Origin: Ascarosepion bandense
Lineage: Eukaryota; Mollusca; Cephalopoda; Sepiida; Sepiidae
DNA length: 64,000 nt
Reading direction: 5' to 3'
Assembly (NCBI GenBank): GCA_037127315.1
Contig: JBBBDQ010001269.1
Coordinates: 2,483,001 to 2,547,000, forward strand
Shown here in pieces: positions 41,850-53,960 of the stretch (its first letter is position 1; every line of letters begins with the position of its first letter). The notes under the pieces are model-generated. The model did not search any database. It had not been told where the DNA came from and worked only from the letters and a program-made list of their open reading frames with translations. Position numbers and translations under genes: made by a program.

Positions 41850-43175
41850 ATAAATATCCAGTTCGATATTTGTGACTTCAAGCCTATATCTGAAAAACAT
41901 GTAACCGCAGCGTTAAATTTGGCTAAAAATTACTGCCCCATCAGCCTCCACGACATTAACATTATCAAACAGGCCCAGAAATCTATTTTATTTTACGATG
42001 AATGCTTGTGGACTAGGAAAAATCAACCCTGGTTTCTGTATCTCTTTTGGTGTGTATGATTCTCCAGAGGCCTGCAACTTGGTAGGGCTCTTTTTGCTCT
42101 GGAATCTTATGAACATTTTCGAGTTATGTATCACCCGACTTTACCAAGACGAAGGATTAATAATCCTCATCAAAACTAATCTACAAAAGAAAAAACAAAT
42201 AAACTCTGAAAGGATTTAATAAAGCTTTTTAAAGTCCATGATCAAAATTATCTTACATCTAAAAAAAAGTCTTACTTTTTTTAGATGTTACTTTCGACCT
42301 GCGCCAAGGCCTGTACAAACCCCTACATTGAAGACTCACAAAATCACACACACATAAACAATGGACCAAATCATCCCCAGAGAATCAACAACCGCTTACA
42401 AAAATCTATCCAATTTCGTTTAAGTACCAACTCTAGCAATAAAGAATTTTTGACAATTATCAAATGAAATACATTACTGCTTTAGAAAACAGTAAACTCA
42501 ATACTAGTTTAGAATACTACGTTAAAAGCAGAATAGGCAGAAATAAGCAGAAATCACGTAAACATAACATTTTTTGGTTTAACCCACCATTCTGTCGTAA
42601 CGTTCAAACTAACATTGGTAAACTATTCCACAACTTAATTCATAAACATTTCTAATATTCAGCTAAACTAAAAAAATCTTCAACATAAACAATGTCAATG
42701 TTAGTTATAGTTGCGTTAAAAACATAGATATATATATTCACAATATAATACTATGGTATCAAACAAATATTTGACCCACTTAAACAACATCCGTCACATA
42801 ACAAATAGCAAAAATGACCCTTTTAAAAATAATTGCAACTGCCGAGAATATAAAACCTGCCCATTGAATGGCCAGTGTATATCCAAAGGTCATGTTTATA
42901 CAGGTCGAATTCATTCGGGTGAAAATGGTGTTAAATTTTACTTTGGAAGTACTTCTAACAGCTGGAAGATAAGATTTTACAACCACATGTTGTCTTTAAA
43001 CAACAGTAAATACAGCATAAGTACTGTTTTATCCATACATTATTGAAAATTAAAAAAAAAACAACGGTGCATTTTATAAACTTAAAAAGCACCTATATTC
43101 AGTGGAAACAGATTAAGCGAACAACATTCTTTCAAACTTAAATAGAACTTAGTTTTCATCAGCGCACATTTGCTC
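41850..43175 (+). mobile_element. Penelope-like element (PLE-3) fragment, RT to GIY-YIG
   Basis: The plus strand shows FDICDFKPISEKHVTAALNLAKNY (41856-41925), a degraded catalytic region with YQDEGL (42140-42160, where YRDDGL is usual), a DVTLDLR-like stretch near 42285, then NKQKSRKHNIFWFNPPFCRNVQTNIGKLFHNLI (42545-42640), a Cys-rich CNCREYKTCPLNGQCISKGHVYTGRI (about 42835-42908), and FYFGSTSNSWKIRFYNHM (42938-42990). The last is the GIY-YIG strand and helix. The order is that of GIY-YIG-bearing PLEs common in aquatic invertebrates. The catalytic Asp is partly lost (DE) and stops occur. Confidence 0.75.
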
Positions 43176-44429
43176 CACCACTGTAAATGTAACACTTGTC
43201 TATTACATTAAACCGCTCGCAGTAGATTGGTAAGCCTGCAGATAATCTACAAAGTTTCCAGAACATTATTTCAAATGCAGCGGGAATAACGGAAGAAAGA
43301 GATCAACAGGTCTTTTTTCTTCAAAAGACCGGATGAATTCCTCGAGGTGTTTCGCGAAATGAATGCGACTGCACCAAAAAGAGAATGTTCTAAAGTAATT
43401 AAAATCTCGACAGGGCTGCTTTCTTTGTCTAAGATGAATAGAACAGCCAATTCTACAAAACCTGATATTAGGCGCTGAATTTCCACGATGTGGCTAAGTG
43501 AAATGGAAGTCGTCGTCCTCAAGGCATGTACAACACGCTTTAATATCTCAAAACAATATCAGATACTCTATAGGTTTACTCTCAACGAGAAGAGAAGGAA
43601 GGTTTTCATGTACAGAATAGTTGCGTAAAAGGAAAGAAACCAGCATAGAAGTATGGATTTTTGTTTAATGCTTTGATCTTTTAGTCTGACCTATTGGTGC
43701 CAAAGGAAATATCTAAAACGTATCAGGGTCATAAATGCTGATCTTGAACACAAACATGATATTCACACGTTAAAGATGTCAATGATTTTTATTTAAATTT
43801 TTTCCCTTTCTTCAATCTAAGATGATCTTTAGAAATATCATTCTAAAACTGTCAGCTATATACCACCGCTTTTTAAAATCAGTGGTTAAATTAGCATTGA
43901 GCGAGTGAATCCTGGGGGTCTTAACAAAGGACATTCCGCATTGAACATTTTGGACTGACAGAACAGAATGACAAAAGAATAAAAAAAAATAAAGACTGTA
44001 CGAAAACACATCCCTATAGAATTAGTGATTGCAGCAGCAACTAAAATGAGTAACACTTATAACTCGAAGGGAAATTAATGACATTTTCTAGATGTTCACA
44101 TTGAATACTACTTCAAAAAATGTTATGATGAAAACCGCTGTCTATACTAGAAGGGGCGATAACAGCTATTTGCTTAAAAAAATTTTTTATATGGAAAGTT
44201 GTTTAATTGTTTAAGAAAATGCTTTTATAAATTTCAACTAATTACAATACTAGTTGCTCCATTAACGAATGTCAAAGGTTTCCTTGTAGAAGAACGGTAA
44301 ATAGTTGTGAATTTTTTCTCACATCTTCTAAGTGTGACATGGATATGTCCAAATGGTAAAATATTGACGAGACAGCCAAGAGACTGCTAAAGGACTGCTA
44401 GCCGTAAACGAGATTCATATCAGTCAGTC
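43176..44429. other. Unassigned sequence
   Basis: No repeat partner or domain was recognised in this 1.25 kb. Confidence 0.35.
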
Positions 44430-44725
44430 AGTTAAATGTCATACGTGATACAGGCTTGGGTGCTCATATCTCGAAAGGGACATGACTGACTGGGCAGAAG
44501 ATTATCCCGCAGTAGGTTGCCATTGCTTTCTGCGGTAGACTGGTTGCCAGCCAAGCATATAAAACCCAATCTGTTCTGTTATTTAACCTATAACTAGAGG
44601 GAGGAGACGGATTAATACCTTTCCCAATAATATATGCGTGTGAACACAACCAATTCAACTGGAATTCGAACTCGGCACCCTGACTTCTCGTTCCGAGCCG
44701 ATATTCACTGCACCACAACGCTTCA
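44430..44725 (-). mobile_element. SINE-A copy, minus strand
   Basis: It runs from the 3' block (GTGATACAGGCTTGGGTGCTC, about 44447) to the head (CCGATATTCACTGCACCACAACGC at about 44697). Box B is seen as GGAATTCGAACTCGG. It sits directly against the Gypsy 5' end. Confidence 0.85.
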
Positions 44726-44819
44726 TATAATATTACAGATTTTAGCAAGACTAAGTCACCTTCAAGCGATATTATATTTTTGAATTTCTTATATTCGTTC
44801 AATGCAACGAAGATATAAC

Positions 44820-44840
44820 TGGCGTAGAGGATTCGAACTC
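44820..44840 (+). promoter_or_regulatory. Primer-binding site of Gypsy element
   Basis: The 3' end of a host tRNA would pair here: TGG complements CCA, and GGATTCGAAC complements a T arm with GTTCGAATCC. It lies immediately downstream of the presumed 5' LTR end. Confidence 0.6.
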
Positions 44841-44879
44841 ACACGAAAAAAGAAAAAGAATTCCTTGACAAAGATTTTG

Positions 44880-45180
44880 AATTCACATGATTTTTTTTAT
44901 CTAAGATTGTGCAAAGATAATACACTATGGAAGAATAGAAGTTAATATATCAGCAACAGCAAAGTTTTCAGAAGACATTGTTACAAAAAATACAAGAACA
45001 GATAAAGGCATTCCTGGAAATTAAAAGAAAATTCACACGATTTTTTCTTCCTAGATTGTGCGAATGTAATACACTACGTAAGAATTGAAGTTAATTATTC
45101 AGCAACAGCAAGAATTCCAGAAGACTTTGTTACAACAAATTCAAGAACAGATAAGAGCAATCCTGGAAAGTAAAAAACAA
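44880..45180 (+). repeat. Two imperfect 150-bp tandem units in Gypsy leader
   Basis: ATTCACA(T/C)GATTTTTT, TAGATTGTGC, AATACACTA, AGCAACAGCAA and TTCCTGGAAA-type words occur in the same order at 44880-45020 and 45030-45175. One frame reads a glutamine-rich LLQQIQEQIRAILESK, suggestive of a Gag coiled coil. Confidence 0.7.
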
Positions 45181-45711
45181 TACGTCAAATTCATTTTTGC
45201 ATGACTCAAACCCTAATTCAATAAGTGAATTTCATTACGTCCCAGAAAAAAATAGTGTATTCATATTGTACTTTAGAAGGTACGAAACCAGTTTCAAATA
45301 AAAAATGTCAAGAATTTTCGGATGACAAGAAGGTACATCTTCTGTTACCAAAATTGTGTCACACTGAAAATGAAAAATCTATGAATTCCTTTGGCCAAAT
45401 ACTACAGAAAAATGATCATTTAGTGAACTGTCGATTTTATCAAAGATTTTTGATGAAATGGATTCAGTCTTATCTACAACGTTGGTATTGCATGAACCTT
45501 ACTTATAATCTAAAATGAAGTTTTGTCTCATATGTTACGAGTGATTATAATTTGAACAGGGTGAATTGTCTCTAAGCAGATTTAAATGTAAAAGGAAGTA
45601 AAACTAAAAATAACTCTAACAATAATACAGCATATTTTATATATTGATGAAATACATTTGTATACGGAAAGAATAGTAATTCCACTGACACTAAAAAAAT
45701 TAAAATAGTTC

Positions 45712-46440
45712 CAGGTAGGACATCCAGGAATAGTGAGGATGAAATCCTTGATGAGAAGCTATTTTATTGGCCAAATTTGGACGAAGTTATTAGAAATAAG
45801 TTTAGAAGTTCTAATGGTTGTGATTTAGCAACAGCATCGCCACTTATAAATTATAAAGCATGGGATGACTACAGATGGATTTTCCTGACCTCTAAATAGT
45901 TAATACTATTTAGTTGTGCTCGAAAGTTTCAGAAAATGGCCCGAGATATTGAAGTATAAACGACCGACTACCGCATTAAGTAACGAGTAAATTGTCATGC
46001 GAACGTTTTGCAATGTACCTGACAATTTGATAAAAAAACTCAATTTATTTCTATTAAGTATAAATCTTCTGCAAAAATTAGTCGGTTGAACATTCACATC
46101 ACCTATTTATCATCCGAAATCGAATGGTCAAGCCGAGAGTTTTTCTGATACATTCAAAAGAGCATTAAGAATATCTAAATGCTAAATGAGTGTATATAAA
46201 TGATGTAAAAAAGAAATGTTAAATCAATTTTGGAAAAATTACTGCTTCAAAATAAAAATATAGTTTTAAAAATATTGGAGCTGTCAGGTCATTTAATATC
46301 GGTGAAAACGTTTTCTTTGAAAACTTTTGGTGTTACAAAATATTGTCAGGAAGGAAAAATAATTAATCATATTGTTAGTATGATATACATTGTGAAGGAG
46401 GTCGATTCCGCCTTAGAAAATATATAAATCAATTGAAGTC
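45712..46440 (+). pseudogene. Gypsy integrase remnant
   Basis: The plus strand, with frameshifts, reads GHPGIVRMKSLMRSYF (about 45715-45765), the HHCC zinc domain start of Gypsy integrases, continuing to a C-rich end near 45830. It then has a KWPEI-type block (about 45930-45950) around the first catalytic Asp. YHPKSNGQAES at about 46104-46140 holds the Glu of the DDE triad. The C-terminal beta-rich part follows (FNIGENVFF near 46290 and RKYINQL near 46420). Stops interrupt it. Confidence 0.75.
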
Positions 46441-46775
46441 TAACTATGTAAAGTATTAAAAAATAAATACATTTACCAAGAAACATACATTGCGATACTT
46501 TTGAGGTACCTCTTCCTAATATGAATACAAGAATGCAACGCAAGGGTAATCGTAAAGGGAAACTGACTGAAAAGTTAGAATTTGATCCATGTAGAAAAAA
46601 CTACCTCCAAAGAAAGTGCATATCTAAAAATGGGTGTGCTCTGGAAATGTACAAAGCACACCTGAGTGCAACGTAACGAACTTTCTATACTACTACAGGT
46701 TTCAGCAAGACTACGTCAATTTCACGCGATATTGTACTGTTATTGCGTTATCTTCGTTTTACACAACAAGACATG

Positions 46776-47154
46776 AAATGGAGTATTTGCTTAGAAAAAA
46801 TAGAATATAGGAAAATATTAATTAGAAATGTATTGAATCAATTATTGTTTTCTGCAAAAAAATAACTGTTACACGGTGTTGTGCAAAGAAATTAATCTTT
46901 CATATTTATAAATTTACCATGCATTGAATATCGCTGTCATATCTTATTTCGTGCTTCTGTTTGCATTTAATTATTCTTTATAAAATCAAAAAGAATAATA
47001 TGCTATTTTGTTGGCCCTGATATAGTAACACAGCTTCACTTTCTCACCAACGTAAACCAGATTTTGTGTGATATTTCTGTAAACATTCGTATGTGAGTTG
47101 TTCAATTTTGTACATAGGCTTTATGAATTGAAGATCAGTACAAGACTGGATATG
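46776..47154. other. Unassigned A+T-rich sequence
   Basis: Nothing recognised. Confidence 0.35.
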
Positions 47155-47730
47155 CGTTGTGGTGCAGTGGATACCGACTCGGAACGAAAAATCGAAAAGC
47201 CAAGTTCGAATTCCAGTTGAATTCCTTGCATTCACTTACGCACAAATAACCTTGGGAAAGGTATTAATCCGTCTCTTCTCGTCAAGTTATTGGTTAAATT
47301 ATAAGACAAATTTGGTTGGCAACCAGTCTACCGCAGAAAGCAATGGCAACCTACTGCGGGATAATCTTCTGCCCAGTCAGTCATGCCCCTTTCGAGACAT
47401 GATCACCCAAAGCGTGTATCACGTATGGCACTTAACTGACTGACTGAATATAACAATTGGAAACAAGATTGAGACGTGGATTGAGAAGTGGGGGATCGGT
47501 TTTCTACTGTTATAAAGTAATAAACTAATCCCCACTAAATACTATTTAATAATATAATACATTTCTTTCCCCTCTAGATATGAAACAAATAGCAGGACAA
47601 ATTGAGTTCTATAGCCTTGGCTGGCAACCAGTCTTCTGCAAAAAGCAATGGCAACCTACTGCGGGTAATCTTCTGCCCAGTCAGTCATGTCTCTTTCGTG
47701 CATGGTACTTAACTGATTGAACTGACTAGA
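47155..47730 (+). mobile_element. SINE-A plus head-less SINE-A with linking segment
   Basis: A SINE-A copy (47153-47445) with head GTTGTGGTGCAGTGGATACC and box B AAGTTCGAATTCC is followed by the GGAAACA...GGGGGATCGGTTTTCTACTG linking segment and by a head-less copy (47575-47725). This is the same composite as 36485-37395. Confidence 0.8.
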
Positions 47731-48007
47731 CTAGATATATAGGTTTAATAGATCCGATTCGAAGAGACAGCCTTGTTTTACACTCTTTTCTATTTTATAT
47801 ATCTGCTGAACACATTTACTTGGTGCTGCAGACGCTTTGCTGCAAATATAGATTTATTATTCTAATGTCTTTCCTGGATATGTCAAGGGTGCTGAACAGC
47901 TGTAACATGTTTTTGTGGTGTACTTTGTCGAACACTAGTGCGAAGGAAAATTTACTCACCCCAAAATCATTTTACTCGACCGACTCCATTTTCTTGATAG
48001 TCGCCTT
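47731..48007. other. Unassigned sequence
   Basis: The 66-codon frame at 47820 has no recognisable domain. It may include a CR1/RTE-like YYKKYFILMSFLDM stretch but cannot be assigned. Confidence 0.3.
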
Positions 48008-48245
48008 ACGTAAAACATAGCGTGAATCGCTGACGGAAAACAAAAAATGAAATTTTAATTAAAATTTCAAACGTGTTAGAAAGGATTTAAAAACTTTAAA
48101 AAAATAATAAAAACAAAATTAATAATAGCATAAACATTTTGATGAAAAAACTTTGTTTTTATTAAGTTTGAGCCCTTTAAAAATCATGATATGGTGTTTT
48201 TTTTGTTTTTGTTTTTTTGTCATTTGAGTAGAGGTAGCTAAATTT
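48008..48245 (+). repeat. Interspersed repeat R2, copy 2
   Basis: Collinear with 32930-33158: TTACGTAAAACATAGCGTGA, AACGTGTTAGAAAGGATTTA, AGCATAAACATTTTGATG, TTTGTTTTTATTAAGTTTGA, GAGGTAGCTAAA. Confidence 0.55.
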
Positions 48246-48767
48246 GTAGATTTTTCTTCTGTTTGACTACAACCTCGATCTCATAGATGATAAAAAATAA
48301 CAAATCTGATTTTCTCAACGATTTTCTATAAAAAAAACTTACTTGCATAATTTGTTTTTCGGTGTGTGGTTCAAAGAAGTATGCGTATTATTTTATCTTC
48401 TTTTCAAACGTTCATTTTTACTTTTCATAAGCGGGGACGAAATAGAGATGTTGAGTCAAGTATAATATTTTTCCGAACGAGTTTCTAAAAATCTGTGAGC
48501 GTCTTTAATCTGGGCAACAGAAACATTTTCACTCCACTCTGGAAGCGTTAATTAAATGAATGTTTACACTGACCAGGATGATAAATATATAAGACCATAG
48601 AGTTCAATAATGTCATTGTAGGTCATTCTAAGCAACTTCAATGGCATACTTTTGGGTTGTAAAAGGAATCAGATTTCCTTTTTCTATATTTGAAGGGACA
48701 CGGTTTATTGCGAGATTTTTAATCGACCGCGGGCGAGTAAATCAATAAATTTTAATCCCCTAATTAA
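48246..48767. other. Unassigned sequence
   Basis: Nothing recognised. Confidence 0.35.
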
Positions 48768-49085
48768 TAGCCTGACGTTGCTCGGGTGTAATAAAAGCTT
48801 TAAAACTAATCCACTGTCCTGGAATTAAGACTCTTTGGACGTTAGTACGAAAAACGTAGGTTGTTGAAAAGTTGATCTCAAAGTCGTAGAACTTACTAAA
48901 ATGAATGGATGTAAGTCAAATTTTGATTTCCGGTACCGATGTCAAATACGTTTTCCGTCGCAAACTGAACTTTGAGGGCTAAATAAGTCCTCTGAGCAAA
49001 TGGTATCATGGCTGAGACTAAGAACTACAATTATACCTACTTAGAGCCAAACCCGAATCAAAAACCAAAATAAAAAGGGCTGAAA
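48768..49085 (-). mobile_element. Helitron-like element, 5'-truncated
   Basis: On the minus strand the 3' half is present up to GAGCAACGTCAGGCTATTA. The terminal CTAG has changed and the 5' half is missing beyond the TTTTAGTTTTTGATTCGGGT block. Confidence 0.75.
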
Positions 49086-49284
49086 ACGTGATTTTGATCA
49101 GACCCGCTAGGATATCGAGGTATTGATTTCTAATATCAGAGTCAAATAAGTCATTCAAGGATAAACTAATCTAAGTAATTCCATGAAAACCTGGTATAAC
49201 TGGACAATTGTTTGACCTAAACCAATCATTCCTTTCAAATCGCAAAATGAAGGTAGTATTGAACTGACATGCCTACCGATAATA

Positions 49285-50385
49285 TAATACGAACGAGGGT
49301 GTCTCTCAAGACTATATTCTTAGTCCTACGCTTTTCCTGGTCTTCATTAACAATCCTCCTAATGTAATAAGAACCCAAGTAGGCATATACGCTGACGACA
49401 CTACAGTTTACTCTCGCCTTGATAAAAAATCTGCGGAAGCTGACAAAGCGAACCTCGCTGCTGAGCTTGAAAAGAGTCTCTAATTTGTGGTGGACTGGCG
49501 TAAGAAATGGCTTGTGAATTTTAATGTTTCCAAAAGGAAGCTTCTATCTATTAACCATCACAGACAATAGCTTCTATCTCCACCCATTTTCATGGATCAG
49601 GCTAGTCTCCCTGAAAGCAAAACACTGCACTCTCACAATAGACCTCAAGTGAAATAGAATATATAGAATCCATAGCTAAATACGCTGCTAAAAAGGTCGG
49701 TTCTCTGCGTAGAGCCAGGAAGTTTTTTCCCGTCTGAAACCATCCTGCACATTTATAAATCTACCATCCGAGCCTGCATTAATTAATACGGCCATGTCTG
49801 TTCGGGTGACTCTGCTACCCACCTAGGGGTCCTTGAAAAAATCCAACGGAGATTTTGTAATGTGATCGAACCCGCCTTGGCAGCTCAGATACAGTCACTT
49901 TCTCACCGACGTAATGTGGCTTCTCTTCTACACATACTTTCACGGCTTCTACTCCGATGAACTTAGCTCACTGGTGTCTCCTATATACGAATTTACTCGA
50001 GCCACAAGATTAGCAACTAGATCCCACCCTTTTACTGTGAAAGCAATAATATGTAAACGCAAATTCTACTCAACCAGCTTCTTTTCTCGCACTTCCCGCC
50101 TGTGGAATTCCCTTCCGTTTACTTGCTTCCCCGACAGCTACAATCTTCAAGAATTTAAATGTAAAGTAAATAGTCATCTTCTATCTCATTAACTTGCATC
50201 CTCTCTCTCTCTCATGCTTCTTTCTCCGTCCACTCTACTCTCATCAGTATTCGCATAATTCTCTTACCCACTTCCTGACACCCTCTATAACCTGTCACTC
50301 TTTCTCATAGCTTTCCTCTTACGTAACCCTTCGCGCACCAGTGGCAGTAAACTGCCTTGCTTGGGGTGATAAGATTATAAAAAAA
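49285..50385 (+). mobile_element. CR1/Jockey-like LINE (LINE-A) with RT catalytic YADD region
   Basis: The plus strand begins inside the RT palm. VSQDYILSPTLFLVFINN (49301-49354) is followed by VGIYADDTTVYSRL (49378-49420), the catalytic YADD block with both aspartates present. The thumb follows (ELEKSL.FVVDWRKKWLVNFNVSKRKLLSINHHRQ, about 49465-49565), then TYFHGFYSDELSSLVSP (49930-49983), FTRATRLATRSHPFTVK and RTSRLWNSLPFTCFPDSYNLQEFKCKVNSHL (50090-50188). The tail ends near 50385 with CTTGGGGTGATAAGATTATA. Stops and frameshifts break it. It is the longest copy of this family here, but the endonuclease and N-terminal RT are missing. Confidence 0.85.
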
Positions 50386-51960
50386 TGCATATATACTGTT
50401 AAATATAAGAGACAATGAATGTCTATTATGTTTAATCATGAGCAGTTCTAAACATCGTATTTTGGCTTCAATTTCTGGTGGAAATGAAGACAAAATTCTC
50501 CAACATTTGGATATATTTTTATTATGTTGGTTCTAAGCTTTCGGTTAAATGAGCCATCTTCAGAGAGGTTACAGGGACGTTAACATAAAGACATCTAACA
50601 TTAATGAAGATATTATCTTGTGTTGATATAAAACATTGCTCAGCAGCGATAACAGTCACTGAATAGCAGACGCCGGTCGTAAATTTGTAATGCGGTTCTA
50701 TGACGTCACAACGTGTGAGAGACCGAAATGTTAACAGAACCATATGTCTAAATGCAATGTAATGTGTTGTGACTAGATTGAAATGTGATTTTATTGAGTG
50801 TGGGTTTTTGAGTGAATGTAGATGGCCTCCAATATCAAAAGGCTTTTTTACTGTGTGTATGTGTGAGTATTATTGTGTTATTGACTAACATCTGTTTAAT
50901 ATTACATACATGGCTATGTTTTTTTTTCTGAGAAATGTTGTTTAATTGAACTATAATCAGAATGGTGGAAGATAGAGCGTGGTTGTAGTAAAACCAATAT
51001 ATGCAATGGGTTTATTATTTGTATCGGACATACAATCTCTGAATTGGCATGAAAGTTAATACACTTCATTGGTTTTCTGTAGAGGATTTAGTTATGTGGT
51101 TGTAGGGTTATTAGAGACTATGAGGTCAAATGTTTTATGAGGAATTTTTTATAATATATGATGAGCTTAATTTGTTTTTTATTTGGTTTAACATTTCTAT
51201 CTGTCCTACACATCCTCAATGTGCATGCCTTTATTCATATGTTTTATAATGTTTTTAATTATTATGCATTTGTTTGCAATAGTATATGTTAATAGTGTTA
51301 TGTTTATTTTGACGTACTCTATTATTAATATTATGAATATTATTAGAAATATTATTAGGTTTATTGAGATATATTTTAATTTGTTGATCAATGACGGAGT
51401 TCGGAAATCTATTGCTAACAAGTGTTTGTTTAATGTTGTGTAATTCTTTATAGAATATAACTTTGGAAGAGGATATCATTTGTGTGCGTTGAATTAAGTT
51501 TTTTTTGTTGTACCAGCTAACTCATATCGTTAGGGGCATTCACTATCATAATTAAGAAGACACAAGTTAATGCTAGTGGGTTTCCTTTATAGAGTAGTAG
51601 TATATCTATGTGTGCTGGAATAAATAAATACATCAAGGAATAGAATTTTATTATTAATATTATGTTCTGATGTGAATCTGAGGACGGAGTGACTTGCAAA
51701 TTTGTTTCTAAGTTGTGTAATTTGATCAATACTTTTAGCTACAATGAAAATGTCATCTATGTAGGTTATATATATAGGATATTTATTAGCGTAATTAATT
51801 ATTTTAATTTCTAAATGTGCCACATAATAATTAGAAAAGAAGAGAACTAAAAGAGAACTCATCGTAATGCCATCTAATCGAGTATAATTATTACCTCAGA
51901 GATCACGAAATGATACTTAAGTAGTGCATGCTAATTTTTTTTTTTAAATAATGGGTTAAA
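50386..51960 (-). mobile_element. Penelope-like element (PLE-4) with YIDD reverse transcriptase, GIY-YIG remnant and hammerhead-like tail
   Basis: On the minus strand: a block like LDGITMSSLLVLFFSNYYVAHLE (about 51790-51870), then TYIDDIFIVAKS (about 51735-51770, the catalytic YIDD), then LRNKFASHSVLRFTSEHNINNKILFLDVFI (about 51625-51715). Further on lie SSSKVIFYKELHNIKQTLVSNRFP (about 51405-51475) and, past 51110, a decayed NEVY...CDD-like knuckle with AYIGFTTTTL (about 50985-51015), the GIY-YIG strand. CTGAAGA (minus strand, about 50559-50553) lies downstream with GAAA at about 50538. Stops occur. The YIDD motif itself is intact. Confidence 0.75.
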
Positions 51961-52097
51961 TATAGTGAGAAAATTTCTCACGATGTGTGACGTCATTAGG
52001 GGTAAATTTATTATGTATAGCGCATTTACCTCTATGAATTCCTAACCGGAGAAAAGCGTTACTATTAAAAAAATTCTACTTCGTCATATAATTTCGT

Positions 52098-52098
52098 C

Positions 52099-52149
<51 letters not shown>

Positions 52150-52167
52150 TGAACACGCTGAAATAGT

Positions 52168-52204
<37 letters not shown>

Positions 52205-52218
52205 TTGATCAGACTGAA

Positions 52219-52260
<42 letters not shown>

Positions 52261-52272
52261 GAACAGACTAAA

Positions 52273-52307
<35 letters not shown>

Positions 52308-52352
52308 TGAACAGACTAAAATAGATAGATAGATAGATATGAACAGACTAAA

Positions 52353-52391
<39 letters not shown>

Positions 52392-52468
52392 TGAACAGAC
52401 TAAGATAGATAGATAGATAGATATGAACAGACTAAGATAGATAGATAGATAGATATGAACAGACTAAA

Positions 52469-52503
<35 letters not shown>

Positions 52504-52516
52504 TGAACGGACTGCA

Positions 52517-52559
<43 letters not shown>

Positions 52560-52572
52560 TGAACGGACTGCA

Positions 52573-52617
<45 letters not shown>

Positions 52618-52627
52618 ACGGACTGCA

Positions 52628-52662
<35 letters not shown>

Positions 52663-52675
52663 TGAACGGACTGCA

Positions 52676-52718
<43 letters not shown>

Positions 52719-52731
52719 TGAACGGACTGCA

Positions 52732-52772
<41 letters not shown>

Positions 52773-52879
52773 CAGATATGAACAGACTGCAATAGATAGA
52801 TAGATAGATAGATAGACAGATATGAACAGACTGCAATAGATAGATAGATAGATAGATAGACAGATATGAACAGACTGCA

Positions 52880-52910
<31 letters not shown>

Positions 52911-52984
52911 TGAACAGACTGCAATAGATAGATAGATAGATAGATAGACAGATAAATAGATAGATATGAACAGACTGCAATAGA

Positions 52985-53023
<39 letters not shown>

Positions 53024-53100
53024 TGAACAGACTGCAATAGATAGATATGAACAGACTGCAATAGATAGATAGATAGATAGATAGATATGAACAGACTGCA

Positions 53101-53135
<35 letters not shown>

Positions 53136-53208
53136 TGAACAGACTGCAATAAATACATACATAGATAGATAGATAGACAGATAAATAGATAGATATGAAC
53201 AGACTGCA

Positions 53209-53247
<39 letters not shown>

Positions 53248-53259
53248 TGAACAGACTGC

Positions 53260-53295
<36 letters not shown>

Positions 53296-53356
53296 TGATA
53301 GATAGAATAGAATAGATAGAATAGATAGATAGATAGATAGATGATAGAACAGATGA

Positions 53357-53395
<39 letters not shown>

Positions 53396-53468
53396 TGAAC
53401 AGACTGCAATAGATAGATAGATAGATAGATAGATAGACAGATAGATAGATATATATGAACAGACTGCA

Positions 53469-53503
<35 letters not shown>

Positions 53504-53590
53504 TGAACAGACTGCAATAGATAGATAAATAGAGAGATAGATAGATAGATATGAACAGACTGCAATAGATAGATAGATAAATAGATAGAG

Positions 53591-53623
<33 letters not shown>

Positions 53624-53736
53624 TATGAACAGACTGCAATAGATAAATAGATAGATACATAGATAGATAGATAGATATGAACAGACTGCAATAGAAATAG
53701 ATAGATAGATAGATAGATAGATATGAACAGACTGCA

Positions 53737-53775
<39 letters not shown>

Positions 53776-53796
53776 TGAACAGACTGCAATAGATAT

Positions 53797-53827
<31 letters not shown>

Positions 53828-53840
53828 TGAACAGACTGCA

Positions 53841-53873
<33 letters not shown>

Positions 53874-53897
53874 ATAGATAGATATGAATAGACTGCA

Positions 53898-53947
<50 letters not shown>

Positions 53948-53960
53948 TAGATTAGCCTGA
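52098..53960. repeat. 1.85-kb (GATA)n array with regular 17-18-bp spacers
   Basis: Runs of 4-13 GATA units alternate with spacers of the form TATGAACAGACTGCAATA. More than 35 spacer-like words can be counted by eye. Spacer variants are grouped by position: AGACTAAAATA and AGACTAAGATA at 52260-52470, CGGACTGCAATA at 52505-52735, then CAGACTGCAATA from 52770 to 53890. Because 4 does not divide by 3, all three minus-strand frames stay open for 440-525 codons of YLSI-type repeats. That is a consequence of the repeat and not a protein. Confidence 0.95.

Larger units (their letters stand above)
44726..46775 (+). mobile_element. Decayed Ty3/Gypsy LTR retrotransposon
   Basis: A primer-binding-site-like sequence, TGGCGTAGAGGATTCGAAC at 44820, follows a partial 5' LTR (44726-44819). 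It starts with TGG and contains the complement of a tRNA T arm. Two imperfect 150-bp tandem units (44880-45180) may be gag leader. The integrase region follows (45712-46185). The 3' end (46690-46770) resembles the 5' LTR piece, sharing (T/G)TTT(C/T)AGCAAGACTA(A/C)GTCA and GCGATATT. Protease and RT are missing, so the element has a large internal deletion. It is not functional. Confidence 0.7.

Noticed and set aside
52098..53960. CRISPR-like alternation of repeat and spacer
   Set aside because: The 17-18-bp words between GATA runs are the constant part and the GATA runs vary only in length. It is a composite satellite.
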